Assembly: GCA_937899265.1 (NCBI GenBank)
Contig: CALBPV010000017.1
Location: 1 to 30,759, forward strand
From: an uncultured Bacteroidales bacterium
GTDB taxonomy: Bacteria; Bacteroidota; Bacteroidia; Bacteroidales; UBA3663
Reading direction: 5' to 3'
DNA: 30,759 nt
Each line of letters starts with the position of its first letter. Within the stretch, counting starts at the first letter, position 1. Below, one piece after another: positions 1 through 6,561 of this stretch. The notes below the pieces were generated by a model. That model was not told the origin of the DNA, searched no databases, and saw nothing but the letters and a program-made list of their open reading frames with translations. Position numbers and translations under genes: made by a program.

Positions 1-107
1 AAGCCGCCAATCATCATAATTGAGGAAGGAATCTGCGCAAAGCAGGGAACAGAAACCGCAATTGCCAACGTCGCCAGTGATGATGTAACAAGTTTTTTCA
101 ATTTCAT
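1..107 (-). CDS. Partial secreted protein, N-terminus only
   Basis: The first 35 codons of a minus-strand gene run off the left edge. They encode a clear Sec signal peptide: a Lys-rich start (MKLKKL), a hydrophobic core and a likely cleavage site after CFA. A Shine-Dalgarno-like AAAGGTGA precedes the ATG at 105-107. It follows the adenosylhomocysteinase gene by about 20 nt on the same strand, so the two may be co-transcribed. The mature protein is not visible, so no function can be given. It belongs to the bacterial piece of the window, not to the phage. Confidence 0.65.
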   Translation of the reverse strand, partial: MKLKKLVTSSLATLAIAVSVPCFAQIPSSIMMIGG

Positions 108-127
108 AACTTCACCTTTCTTTCGAC

Positions 128-1369
128 TCATGCCTGATGCAGATATTTATACTGTTCTTCGCTCAGCGTATCCACGTCAAAGCCCATGGCTTTCAATTTG
201 ATCAACGCCACTTCCTGATCCAGTTCCGCCGGCAGCAGGTACAGTTTTTTTTCAAGTTTGTCTTTGTTTTGCAACACGTGACGCATGGCAAGGAACTGCA
301 TGGCAAAGCTCAGATCCATCACTTCCGCGGGGTGTCCGTCGCCGCATGCCAGATTCACCAGTCTGCCCTCTCCCAGCACATATACGGTTCTCTTGTTCGG
401 GAGTTCATAGGCCATGATATTCGCCCGCTGCTCGTAGGAATCTACGGCGATCTCCCGAAGCCTCTTCATATCTATTTCCACATCGAAATGCCCGGCATTT
501 GAGAGTATCGCGCCGTCCTTCATCTCCAAAAAGTCCGGCTCCGTGATGACTCCGCTGCACCCTGTCACGGTGACAAAGAAATCACCCTTTGACGCCGCCT
601 CCCTCATGGGCATAACCTCAAAGCCGTCCATAACCGCCTCTATGGCCTTTATGGGGTCTATCTCAGTCACAATGACTCTTGCGCCCAGCGCTTTCGCCCT
701 CATTGAAACTCCCTTGCCGCACCAGCCGTAACCTGCTACGACAACGATCTTTCCGGCGACTATGAGATTCGTGGTGCGGTTTATTCCGTCCCACACGGAC
801 TGCCCCGTGCCGTAGCGGTTGTCAAACAGATGCTTGCAGTCGGCGTCATTCACCATGACCATGGGAAATGCCAGCTCATCCCGGGATGCCATGGCCTTTA
901 ATCTGATTATGCCCGTGGTAGTCTCCTCGCATCCTCCATACACATACTGCAGCTCATCGCGCATCCCGCCGTGAAGCATTCCCACCAGATCACCGCCGTC
1001 GTCGATAATTATATTGCAGTGATTTGACAGCACCTTTCTCACATGGGAATTGTATTCCTCCGCGGTTGTGCCGTGCCACGCAAACACATTGAGCCCGTCG
1101 TGAGCCAGCGCTGCAGCCACATCATCCTGCGTCGACAGCGGATTTGATCCCGTAACAAACATCTCGGCTCCGCCGGCCGCAAGAACCTTGCAAAGGTATG
1201 CGGTCTTTGCCTCCAAATGTATGGAGAGAGCGATCCTCACTCCCGAAAAGGGTCTGTCCTTCTTAAAATCCTCCTCAAGGCTGCGCAGGAGCGGACAGTT
1301 CTTTCTTACCCAGTCTATTTTACTTTCTCCCGAAGGATATAAATTGATATCTTTTATCTCGTAACTCAT
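128..1369 (-). CDS. ahcY: Adenosylhomocysteinase (S-adenosylhomocysteine hydrolase)
   Basis: This cytosolic NAD-dependent enzyme reversibly splits S-adenosylhomocysteine into adenosine and homocysteine, removing the inhibitory by-product of methylation. The protein is 413 aa and full length for the short form of the family, which lacks the extra internal segment of many bacterial and eukaryotic forms. Visible signatures are HLEAKTA (about 51-57), the substrate-binding stretch NDADCKHLFDNRYGTGQS (about 174-191) and the NAD-binding glycine loop GYGWCGKG (about 213-220). I chose the ATG at 1367-1369 because GAGGAGGAG sits directly before it. The in-frame ATG 14 codons upstream lacks such a site and lies in the leader. 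The strong Shine-Dalgarno and the sigma70-like promoter contrast with the phage genes that fill the rest of the window. Confidence 0.95.
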   Translation of the reverse strand: MSYEIKDINLYPSGESKIDWVRKNCPLLRSLEEDFKKDRPFSGVRIALSIHLEAKTAYLCKVLAAGGAEMFVTGSNPLSTQDDVAAALAHDGLNVFAWHGTTAEEYNSHVRKVLSNHCNIIIDDGGDLVGMLHGGMRDELQYVYGGCEETTTGIIRLKAMASRDELAFPMVMVNDADCKHLFDNRYGTGQSVWDGINRTTNLIVAGKIVVVAGYGWCGKGVSMRAKALGARVIVTEIDPIKAIEAVMDGFEVMPMREAASKGDFFVTVTGCSGVITEPDFLEMKDGAILSNAGHFDVEIDMKRLREIAVDSYEQRANIMAYELPNKRTVYVLGEGRLVNLACGDGHPAEVMDLSFAMQFLAMRHVLQNKDKLEKKLYLLPAELDQEVALIKLKAMGFDVDTLSEEQYKYLHQA

Positions 1370-1418
1370 GATCTCCTCCTCTTCCGGATCTTTATGTGAA
1401 CGCAAGTACACTGTTGCT

Positions 1419-1447
1419 ATTATACCATTTAAACCTAATCCTGCAAA
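1419..1447 (-). promoter_or_regulatory. Sigma70-type promoter of ahcY
   Basis: Read on the minus strand: TTTGCA (1442-1447), a 17-bp spacer, then TATAAT (1419-1424), about 50 nt before the ahcY start. This is a housekeeping promoter of the non-Bacteroidetes type. The -35 box overlaps the last codons of the upstream phosphodiesterase fragment. Confidence 0.65.
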
Positions 1448-1638
1448 TAATTAATGTCAAATTCGGGCTCCTTCCCCTCCTCCAGCGTTAATATGCCGTA
1501 GGACCTGCGCCCGTCGGCCTGACGGGGTCTTGATACAGAACCCGGGTTACACACCAAAACTCCTCCGATGACACCCGCCGAAGGAACATGAGTATGCCCG
1601 TAGATCGCGATATTTGCTTCCTTTTCCGCTGCCGCGCG
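1435..1638 (-). pseudogene. 3' fragment of a YfcE/MJ0936-type metallophosphoesterase gene
   Basis: Codons from about the GCAGCGGAAAAGG stretch to the TAG at 1435-1437 encode the C-terminal part of a small calcineurin-like phosphodiesterase: the metal-binding GHTH motif, then CNPGSVSRPR and a beta-strand tail ending in NYLQD. The N-terminal metal-binding motifs (D-x-H and GN-D) are missing because phage sequence replaces them. This fragment sits 65 nt upstream of ahcY and shares its sequence character, so it belongs to the bacterial piece. It is either a contig-fusion artefact or a gene interrupted by phage integration. Confidence 0.7.
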
Positions 1639-2748
1639 GGAGAGAAGCATACCGCCGCCAAATAGGTTCTTTCCTATCTCTTTAAGGCCGTCAAGGTTTC
1701 GCACATAAGCGGCCTCATCCTTCGTTATCTCGAGCTCTGCGTTGCTCCCTATCTTACCCAAGAGGGCGGAGGTAATTATCTCCTCCGGATAGAGGTAGAC
1801 AGGGGTGGTGGGCTCCTCGTGTTGAGCCGCCGCGACCGCCGCCTTCAAGCCCGGTACGCACTTCACTCTAATTCCCGGCAAAAGGTTCGTCACAAACCCC
1901 GTGTTAACCTTCGCACCGTTCTCGTACACAATTGTCACATTGAGGGGCAAGTAACACACATCGGCGTCCTGTATAAAGAGGGTTAACTGCGGGCCGAAAA
2001 GGAAGAAGGGGATGCCCTTCTCGCAATAGTAGCGGACGATATCCGCATATATAGAGAAAGGAGGATTGTCGAGGACGATGCACCCATCCGGGTAATTGGC
2101 GTTTTTGTAATCGCCGCCGGGGTAGAAGGGGCGAATGAGCTTCCGGCCTTCCAGCGGCGCGACGTTCTTGTCGACAAAATCTCGGATGAGGTCGTAAACC
2201 TCCGGAGGAGTGTAGCAGTCGTCCGTCGTCAGCGGTAGCTCCATGTCGAACTTCTCGACGAACTCCTGATACCCTTCCGCACCTTTCCTCCCTTCACTGG
2301 AGAGCCCCCGCTGCCCGTCACATTTCGTTTCCCCGGGGGAAGACCATGCCGGTACGCCCCAGTCGAGGAGAGGCTCGTCATCCCACTCGTTTGCGAGGGT
2401 GTCCCAATCCCATGAACCAAAGGAGCCGTTGTCCTTCATGGCGCGGCGCTTGACGACCTCGTAATCGAGCTCGGTTTCCGGATAGTAGACGACGGAAGGG
2501 ACAGTGGCGAGGGCCGCCCCCTGCGCTCCTTCGTGCCGAAGATTGCCGGCGAATACGACATATTTACCGTCATGAGGGACTACGAGGACGGGCCGTTCTT
2601 CGAGAAAATCGGGGTCCTCACGAATGGATGCGGCGGTCTGGTCGATGTCGCTCTGCGTCCATGTGCGCGGATTGCGAGGTAACCAAGGTATTTGTCCGGT
2701 GTTGAGTTCTATAACCTCAACGGGGAGGTCGATGCGTGTCTTCTTCAT
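1435..2748 (-). CDS. Chimeric ORF: phage ParB-like/adenine methyltransferase joined to a YfcE-type phosphodiesterase end
   Basis: The open frame of 437 codons is a hybrid. About the first 375 residues are a phage protein. It begins with a ParB-like domain (about 10-90, with the stretch FAGNLRHEGAQ), continues through a WDWDTLANEW...LLDWGVPAW linker and ends in a methyltransferase-like domain with the catalytic motif DNPPFS near residue 225, as in EcoRI-type adenine methylases. The last ~65 residues instead match the C-terminus of YfcE/MJ0936 phosphodiesterases (YGHTHVP, then CNPGSVSRPR). The switch falls in the RAAAEK codons at 1620-1638. In the intact phage the protein very probably continues into the KARAAAE repeats at 30643-30759, directly upstream of the small terminase gene. 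Its likely role is DNA modification during packaging or against host restriction. The annotated fusion is probably not a real protein. Confidence 0.75.
   Translation of the reverse strand: MKKTRIDLPVEVIELNTGQIPWLPRNPRTWTQSDIDQTAASIREDPDFLEERPVLVVPHDGKYVVFAGNLRHEGAQGAALATVPSVVYYPETELDYEVVKRRAMKDNGSFGSWDWDTLANEWDDEPLLDWGVPAWSSPGETKCDGQRGLSSEGRKGAEGYQEFVEKFDMELPLTTDDCYTPPEVYDLIRDFVDKNVAPLEGRKLIRPFYPGGDYKNANYPDGCIVLDNPPFSIYADIVRYYCEKGIPFFLFGPQLTLFIQDADVCYLPLNVTIVYENGAKVNTGFVTNLLPGIRVKCVPGLKAAVAAAQHEEPTTPVYLYPEEIITSALLGKIGSNAELEITKDEAAYVRNLDGLKEIGKNLFGGGMLLSRAAAEKEANIAIYGHTHVPSAGVIGGVLVCNPGSVSRPRQADGRRSYGILTLEEGKEPEFDINYLQD
1620..1638. other. Junction between bacterial and phage DNA (19-bp shared sequence)
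   Basis: CCTTTTCCGCTGCCGCGCG here is identical to part of each 21-bp repeat unit at 30711-30759. To the left the sequence is bacterial, to the right phage. The reading frame is preserved across the match. It is therefore the point where an assembler could have switched from the phage repeat to a bacterial gene, or the core of a genuine recombination site. Confidence 0.75.
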
Positions 2749-2764
2749 ATCTGTTTCTTTTTTT

Positions 2765-2867
2765 AACGAACGGGGCGGGCCTTATCGCGGTAAAGATGCC
2801 GGTGCGAAAAAACCTATTCTTTAAGGGTTCCGGAATGCCTGCCGTGTGTTTCCCTGCCCCCGTTCGT
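2765..2867. repeat. Long-loop inverted repeat between two phage genes
   Basis: AACGAACGGGG (2765-2775) is repeated in inverse orientation at 2857-2867, 81 nt apart. It occupies most of the 122-nt gap between the Cys-pair protein gene and the ParB-methyltransferase gene. The minus-strand transcript would form a long-range stem just before the methyltransferase start. No T-tract follows, so it is not an ordinary terminator. I see no credible small gene in the loop. Confidence 0.4.
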
Positions 2868-2870
2868 TGG

Positions 2871-3182
2871 TCACTTTTTCTTTGTCCTCGCCTTCCGGGA
2901 TGCCGCCTTCGCCGGTGTTTCCTCTGGCAGAGAATGGGCGGCGGCAACACTTCGGTAGTAGAGCGCGCCGAGTTTTCGCACGAGTTCAAAAACGCAGGTG
3001 GGGCACGCCTTGTTCACGTGGTAATTCGTGCCCGTCACCTCGTTATAGAGGAGTTGCATGGCGTCGAGCTGTGAGGAGGCGACGCCACGGAGATAGCCAT
3101 GATTGACGGCGCAATCGAAAGCGAGAAGCCAGTCCGGGCGGCCGTCAATGCGCTCGATCTGTTCTTTAGTTAAAATTTTCAT
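2871..3182 (-). CDS. Small phage protein with a CPTC motif
   Basis: A 103-aa protein of unknown function. It has a compact N-terminal part beginning MKILTKEQIERIDGR, a single CxxC (CPTC) near residue 65 inside a helix-rich segment, and a Lys/Arg-rich tail ending KKK. The CxxC could bind metal or form a disulfide. I chose the ATG at 3180-3182 because the longer frame upstream would overlap the membrane-protein gene in another frame over almost 200 nt. With this start the overlap is only 17 nt. Small proteins of this kind precede ParB-methyltransferase and terminase genes in Bacteroidetes prophages (recollection, not checked). Confidence 0.7.
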   Translation of the reverse strand: MKILTKEQIERIDGRPDWLLAFDCAVNHGYLRGVASSQLDAMQLLYNEVTGTNYHVNKACPTCVFELVRKLGALYYRSVAAAHSLPEETPAKAASRKARTKKK

Positions 3183-3513
3183 AGGATGAATTAATTTTGC
3201 GTTCAAGTATTTCAATGAGCATCTCCAGCGCGTGAAGCAGAAGGAGGAGCCCCTTACCGATGACAGGCGTAAGGAAGGCCAAAAGGGCCGAAGCCGCAAG
3301 CGTTGCGAATGACAGCCCGCCCACGATGAGAAGATAGAAGATGGAGCCCCACCACACGGAGCATAGTGAACAGTCAAAAGGATGGAGCGGCCGGAGGGTT
3401 TCTGTCTTGAGCCAGCGGCGCAGCGCTCCTTTCCATGCGTCCGTAAACCCAGAGAGGTCTACGACGAAGACGATGAGAGCTGCCAGTAATGCGAGATTAG
3501 AGTAAATGTCCAT
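3166..3513 (-). CDS. Phage integral membrane protein with CSLC motif
   Basis: A 115-aa protein with about three hydrophobic segments: residues about 7-21, 55-70, and a long stretch at about 72-100. A conserved-looking FDCSLCSVWW lies between the first and second segments, and the tail is short and charged. The CxxC next to aromatic residues resembles small DUF1360-like membrane proteins. Function is unknown. It sits 4 nt after the sigma region-4 gene and overlaps the start of the CPTC protein, so it is part of the same middle operon. It is unlikely to be the holin, because it lies far from the lysozyme gene. Confidence 0.75.
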   Translation of the reverse strand: MDIYSNLALLAALIVFVVDLSGFTDAWKGALRRWLKTETLRPLHPFDCSLCSVWWGSIFYLLIVGGLSFATLAASALLAFLTPVIGKGLLLLLHALEMLIEILERKINSSYENFN

Positions 3514-3517
3514 TTTG

Positions 3518-3844
3518 TTATATCTCTGTATCTTTCAGGCGGTCATATTCGTTGAGGATTTTGGAACGAATCCTGCGAACCTCCTCCGCCATTGTACTTT
3601 TCGGAATGCCGAGCATTGCGCCGAGTTCCCTGACGTTACCGACCTCCGCATAAAGTTCGATTATGCTCTTTTCCGCAACGGGGAGACGGCTGATTATGAA
3701 TTTTACCCGCCGGACGCGCTCTTCATCGTCGGAGAAGATGTCATCTGCGCGAAAGGTGTAGTCGTCGCGGATACTTCTGTAAACGGTTGCCGCGTCGCGC
3801 ACTTTGCCGACATCCAGACCGGCAGATTTCTGCCCGCGTTTCAT
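3518..3844 (-). CDS. Sigma-factor region 4-like DNA-binding protein
   Basis: A 108-aa protein. Its second half (about 50-100) reads as a sigma70 region 4 helix-turn-helix: an ISRLPVAEKSIIELY helix, then ELGAMLGIPKSTMAEEVRRI. This region normally binds the -35/-33 promoter element. The ORF starts with ATG immediately after the TAG of the preceding region-2-like ORF and is in the same frame, so one amber codon separates the two halves of what would be a normal small sigma factor. The pair is placed to switch transcription to late genes, which follow on the circular map. Either the halves act as two subunits, or the TAG is read through or is a mutation. Confidence 0.7.
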   Translation of the reverse strand: MKRGQKSAGLDVGKVRDAATVYRSIRDDYTFRADDIFSDDEERVRRVKFIISRLPVAEKSIIELYAEVGNVRELGAMLGIPKSTMAEEVRRIRSKILNEYDRLKDTEI

Positions 3845-4177
3845 CTACATTTCTCCCGCTGCGTTTATGAGGATGCGGTCCGCGTCCTTGCGTCCTGTCG
3901 CGACATTGCGCCGCGAGAACTCCCGGAATTTATGGAAGAAGGGAGAGGTCTGGGACCAGTATTGCTTCCGCACAATTCCGACAATGAAGTAATTTGCCTG
4001 CCCACTATCATAAAGGTCGGCGAGCTTGTCGTCATCCATGGCAAGGAGCGCGACGTAAACGATTTGCACGAGGTCCCACAACTCCGTTGTGAGCTGCGGG
4101 ACCCTCGCGACCCGCGCCGTAATTTCTTCGACGACGCGGGTGCGTGCAAGTTCGTTCACTATCTCGGTCTTTGTCAT
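3845..4177 (-). CDS. Sigma-factor region 2-like protein
   Basis: A 110-aa protein whose central part (about 33-85) resembles sigma70 region 2: ELWDLVQIVYVALL, corresponding to the DLVQEVFL-type helix, then an aromatic FIVGIVRKQYW segment, corresponding to the IARN helix that contacts core polymerase and the -10 region. It lacks region 4, which is encoded by the next ORF in the same frame after one TAG codon (3845-3847). Assignment rests on pattern recognition and is strengthened by the adjacent region 4. It ends in NAAGEM directly before the stop. Confidence 0.6.
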   Translation of the reverse strand: MTKTEIVNELARTRVVEEITARVARVPQLTTELWDLVQIVYVALLAMDDDKLADLYDSGQANYFIVGIVRKQYWSQTSPFFHKFREFSRRNVATGRKDADRILINAAGEM

Positions 4178-4199
4178 AGTTCTTCGTTGTCATGAAATA

Positions 4200-4487
4200 T
4201 CATTCGCCCGGCTTTCCGTCCGCGGGGGCTCCGGGGCTTACCTCCTTCATATGCTCACGGGCGAGGCCGAGTAGCATACGGTAGTCGAAGGTGCCGGTGC
4301 GGCCGGAATAGAAGGAGAAGACGACGAGGGCCTCAATCGCTCCGCGAATTTTGCCCGGCAACACTCCATTGAGTTGAGCTGCGAAGATGCGGGCGTCCAT
4401 TAGCGCGGCGTCACGTGCGGCGTTCGCTCTCTTCCGGACAGTGTCCAGAGCTTCGTCGACGGTGCTTTTCTTTTTTGCGGCCTTCAT
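4200..4487 (-). CDS. Small phage protein of unknown function
   Basis: A 95-aa protein with a Lys-rich start (MKAAKKK), a central Ala-rich helical segment and a moderately hydrophobic stretch (about residues 48-62, AIEALVVFSF). I do not recognise a family. It lies 22 nt upstream of the sigma-like pair and downstream of the internally duplicated protein, all on the minus strand with tight spacing, so it is most likely translated as part of that middle operon. Confidence 0.6.
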   Translation of the reverse strand: MKAAKKKSTVDEALDTVRKRANAARDAALMDARIFAAQLNGVLPGKIRGAIEALVVFSFYSGRTGTFDYRMLLGLAREHMKEVSPGAPADGKPGE

Positions 4488-4540
4488 GAGCTGCCCGGGG
4501 TTGGGGCGGCCGCTTTCGGTACTTTGCTTGTCTTTGTCAT
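4484..4540 (-). CDS. Possible 18-codon leader peptide
   Basis: ATG at 4538-4540 opens an 18-codon frame (MTKTSKVPKAAAPTPGSS) whose TGA overlaps the ATG of the following 95-aa gene (ATGA coupling). It fills the otherwise empty gap between two genes. The overlap suggests translational coupling, but the ORF is too short to support by itself. Confidence 0.3.
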   Translation of the reverse strand: MTKTSKVPKAAAPTPGSS

Positions 4541-4543
4541 AAT

Positions 4544-5389
4544 TTAGCGTGTGTTATGATTTATTGAAAAGATGCGGCGGAAGAAGGCGACGACCTTCTG
4601 CCAGATATGGCAAAGGAAGCACCCGCCGGGCTTCTGCCCCTCCGCAGGAGCTGACGCAGCAACGGCGGCTGTGAGGCCTTCGTCGTAGTTGTGGAAAAGC
4701 GTCAACTCGCCGCCCGGGAAGATGCGGCGACGCACCTTGCGGACGCGCCAGAAGTTGACAGCGTTGTCGTAGATGTCGTCGATGTCTTCCCACGTGAGTT
4801 CCTCGCTGACCGGCGGCACGAGTCCAGCGGGGAAGACGGGGATGCGCCAGCGGCGGCAAATCCTGTTGAGGTTATAGCTCGCCCCGGCAGCTTCGTGTGC
4901 CCTTATATCTTTCAGGGCGTTTGCGAAGGCCGTGCGGCGTTCGTCGTCGTGCTTGACAGTTTGGAAACCCATTGCACGAGCTGTCTTCCCGTGCGAGCGC
5001 CCACCGGTCTCGCCGACGATACGCGAATGCCCCGGCGGCACGAGGTTCGCAAGCCTGTCCTCTGCGCGGCGCTGCGCGGCGGCGTAGTCTGCTACGCTGT
5101 GACGGACCTTGCGGACCTCGCCCGGGAAGACGGGGCCCTCGATTTGACGCTGGCGCTGGGGCTCCCGTAACGCGAGAACGGTATTATAGAACTTCGTGAC
5201 GAAAGCGTCGTCTACCTCAACGCCGCGAAGGTCCGGGACGATGCTTTTGGGGAAGTGAGAGAGGCCCATACCGTCGACGAGGGCGGACTGGTTCCAAGGG
5301 GTGCCAGCTTCCTGACAGGCCTTCACCTTTACGAGGTAGAGCTTTACGCAAGCGAGAATTTCGCTGCGGGTTCTTCGAATTCGTGCCAT
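4544..5389 (-). CDS. Phage protein with an internal tandem duplication
   Basis: A 281-aa protein of unknown function made of two related halves. Residues about 10-92 and 152-228 share the same plan: a helix, an A-x-E-A-G motif, a helix-turn-helix-like stretch, an aromatic/Pro turn, a D-rich helix and a closing FPGE/FPGGE motif. A hydrophilic linker joins them. The tail is Cys/aromatic-rich (CFLCHIWQKVVAFFRRIF), possibly membrane-associated. I chose the ATG at 5387-5389 because the longer frame would run into the nuclease gene, which ends 4 nt upstream. Two HTH-like units suggest DNA binding by a pseudo-dimer (inference). Confidence 0.65.
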   Translation of the reverse strand: MARIRRTRSEILACVKLYLVKVKACQEAGTPWNQSALVDGMGLSHFPKSIVPDLRGVEVDDAFVTKFYNTVLALREPQRQRQIEGPVFPGEVRKVRHSVADYAAAQRRAEDRLANLVPPGHSRIVGETGGRSHGKTARAMGFQTVKHDDERRTAFANALKDIRAHEAAGASYNLNRICRRWRIPVFPAGLVPPVSEELTWEDIDDIYDNAVNFWRVRKVRRRIFPGGELTLFHNYDEGLTAAVAASAPAEGQKPGGCFLCHIWQKVVAFFRRIFSINHNTR

Positions 5390-5393
5390 GTCT

Positions 5394-5882
5394 TTATTCT
5401 TTAGGGGGTGAAATTTTCGAAACAGCGGCGAGGCCGTGGTAGGTGACGACACGCCAAAGTCCCGGACCTCCGAAGAGGGGTTTGTGCCGTATGGCGCCGG
5501 TGTCTTCCGCGGGGGCCTTCACCTCGTGGAGGAGGAGACCGGTGAAGTGGTAAAGGGCGGCGCGCTTGAGGTTGTACACGGCGGTCCGCACGCCCTTGAA
5601 GTCTTCGACGGTAAAAGTGCCGTCGAGGTTTTTGTAAGCGAAATCCGCTATATAGCTATATGCCGGTGCGGCACTTCGCTCCTGCCAGCTGGTCTTCGTT
5701 TTCAACGACCTCGCTACCATGATTTTTTCCGCCGGGAAGAGGGAGAAGACGACCTGGCGGCGGAGGTCGGTAATGTAGCCTCGCCTCTCGAGGTCGCGAA
5801 GGTATAGCCAGCGTTCGTACTCGCCCTTGCTGTCGAATTTACCGTCGGAGGTCATAAATGTCTTGTTACCGTACTTGCCCAT
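5394..5882 (-). CDS. DUF1064-type phage nuclease (PD-(D/E)XK fold)
   Basis: A 162-aa protein matching the DUF1064 pattern: an early FDSKGEYERW helix with the conserved Glu, an aromatic strand segment, then YIADFAY followed about a dozen residues later by VEDFKG. This spacing of acidic residues and Lys is that of PD-(D/E)XK nucleases. Members occur widely in phage replication clusters and are presumed endonucleases or junction resolvases; the exact substrate is not established here. It lies between a tiny membrane ORF and the duplicated protein, within the run of genes downstream of the helicase. Confidence 0.75.
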   Translation of the reverse strand: MGKYGNKTFMTSDGKFDSKGEYERWLYLRDLERRGYITDLRRQVVFSLFPAEKIMVARSLKTKTSWQERSAAPAYSYIADFAYKNLDGTFTVEDFKGVRTAVYNLKRAALYHFTGLLLHEVKAPAEDTGAIRHKPLFGGPGLWRVVTYHGLAAVSKISPPKE

Positions 5883-5883
5883 T

Positions 5884-5982
5884 TTAGTCCACTTTTACAT
5901 CTTCATCTTCGAGGCCGTCGATAGCACCCTTTACAAGGAGTGCGGCGCCTGCCGCGCAGGCGATAAACATAATTAGAAGCAT
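5884..5982 (-). CDS. Tiny predicted membrane protein (32 aa)
   Basis: ATG at 5980-5982 opens a 32-codon frame: a hydrophobic helix (MLLIMFIACAAGAALLV) followed by an acidic tail (IDGLEDEDVKVD). It exactly fills the gap between the stop of the upstream gene (5984) and the start of the nuclease gene (5882), the dense packing seen throughout this operon. One transmembrane helix with a short cytoplasmic tail is likely. Function is unknown. Confidence 0.55.
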   Translation of the reverse strand: MLLIMFIACAAGAALLVKGAIDGLEDEDVKVD

Positions 5983-5983
5983 A

Positions 5984-6556
5984 TCATTTTGGGTTTTTAA
6001 TGACTTTCAGGCGCTTGACGCCGAGTTTTTTCCGTAAGTCCTGAAGGGTGTCGCACCCTTCATCGTGAGCGACAGATAGGAGAACCCTCCGCACATAGAG
6101 GGCGTCAGGAATACCCAGCTCGTCGGCGATATAGCGGGCGTTGCCGCCCTTTTTAAAGACCTCAAAGACGGCAGCGCGAACTCCTTTGCGGCCGCCGAAC
6201 TTCTGCGCGGCCGCCCTCCATATAGCTTCACGCTCCTCTTCCTGCGCGCGCTTCGCCATCTTCTGTCGATAGGCCTTGCGGTATTTCGCCGCGAAAGCGC
6301 CGTCCGCGGTGTCGTACAGACGGCCCGCGGCGTTGTCGACCTTGAGCACAAGGTGGCGCCCGGCGATGAGCTCCTCCGCCTGCCGTGCCGAAATCTCGAC
6401 AAAGGCAAAGGGAGAGGCACCGTGGAGAAGCGCCCAATGCCATGTGAAGTCATCGTCGAGCACTTCGGCTTCATATCGCTGCCGAATGACGGCGACGGGG
6501 AGACTGGAGCGGAGGATGCGCTCCAACTGCTGCTCGTGGTATCGCTTCTCGTCCAT
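5984..6556 (-). CDS. Phage replication-region protein of unknown function
   Basis: A 190-aa protein. The first half contains a compact domain (DDDFTWHWALLHGASPFAFV, about 40-60), followed by a highly charged helical stretch (about 105-130). The last 60 residues look like a helix-turn-helix (ARYIADELGIPDALYVRRVL). The last part suggests DNA binding, perhaps with the helicase encoded just upstream. I chose the ATG at 6554-6556, which lies 5 nt after the helicase stop. The longer frame would overlap the helicase gene. Confidence 0.65.
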   Translation of the reverse strand: MDEKRYHEQQLERILRSSLPVAVIRQRYEAEVLDDDFTWHWALLHGASPFAFVEISARQAEELIAGRHLVLKVDNAAGRLYDTADGAFAAKYRKAYRQKMAKRAQEEEREAIWRAAAQKFGGRKGVRAAVFEVFKKGGNARYIADELGIPDALYVRRVLLSVAHDEGCDTLQDLRKKLGVKRLKVIKNPK

Positions 6557-6561
6557 AGCTC

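Noticed and set aside
1620..1638. Firm call of an att site for this phage
   Set aside because: The 19-bp match fits both integration and mis-assembly. The distance to the integrase and the tandem-repeat end favour mis-assembly, so it is reported only as a junction.
2717..2989. 90-codon minus-strand ORF in the gap before the methylase gene
   Set aside because: It overlaps both neighbours, is very Arg/Pro-rich and has no start signal; it is an out-of-frame reading.
3506..4195. Plus-strand frame of 229 codons over the sigma-like pair
   Set aside because: The minus-strand ORFs have sigma-like motifs and fit the operon spacing; the plus frame has no recognisable features and no start signals.
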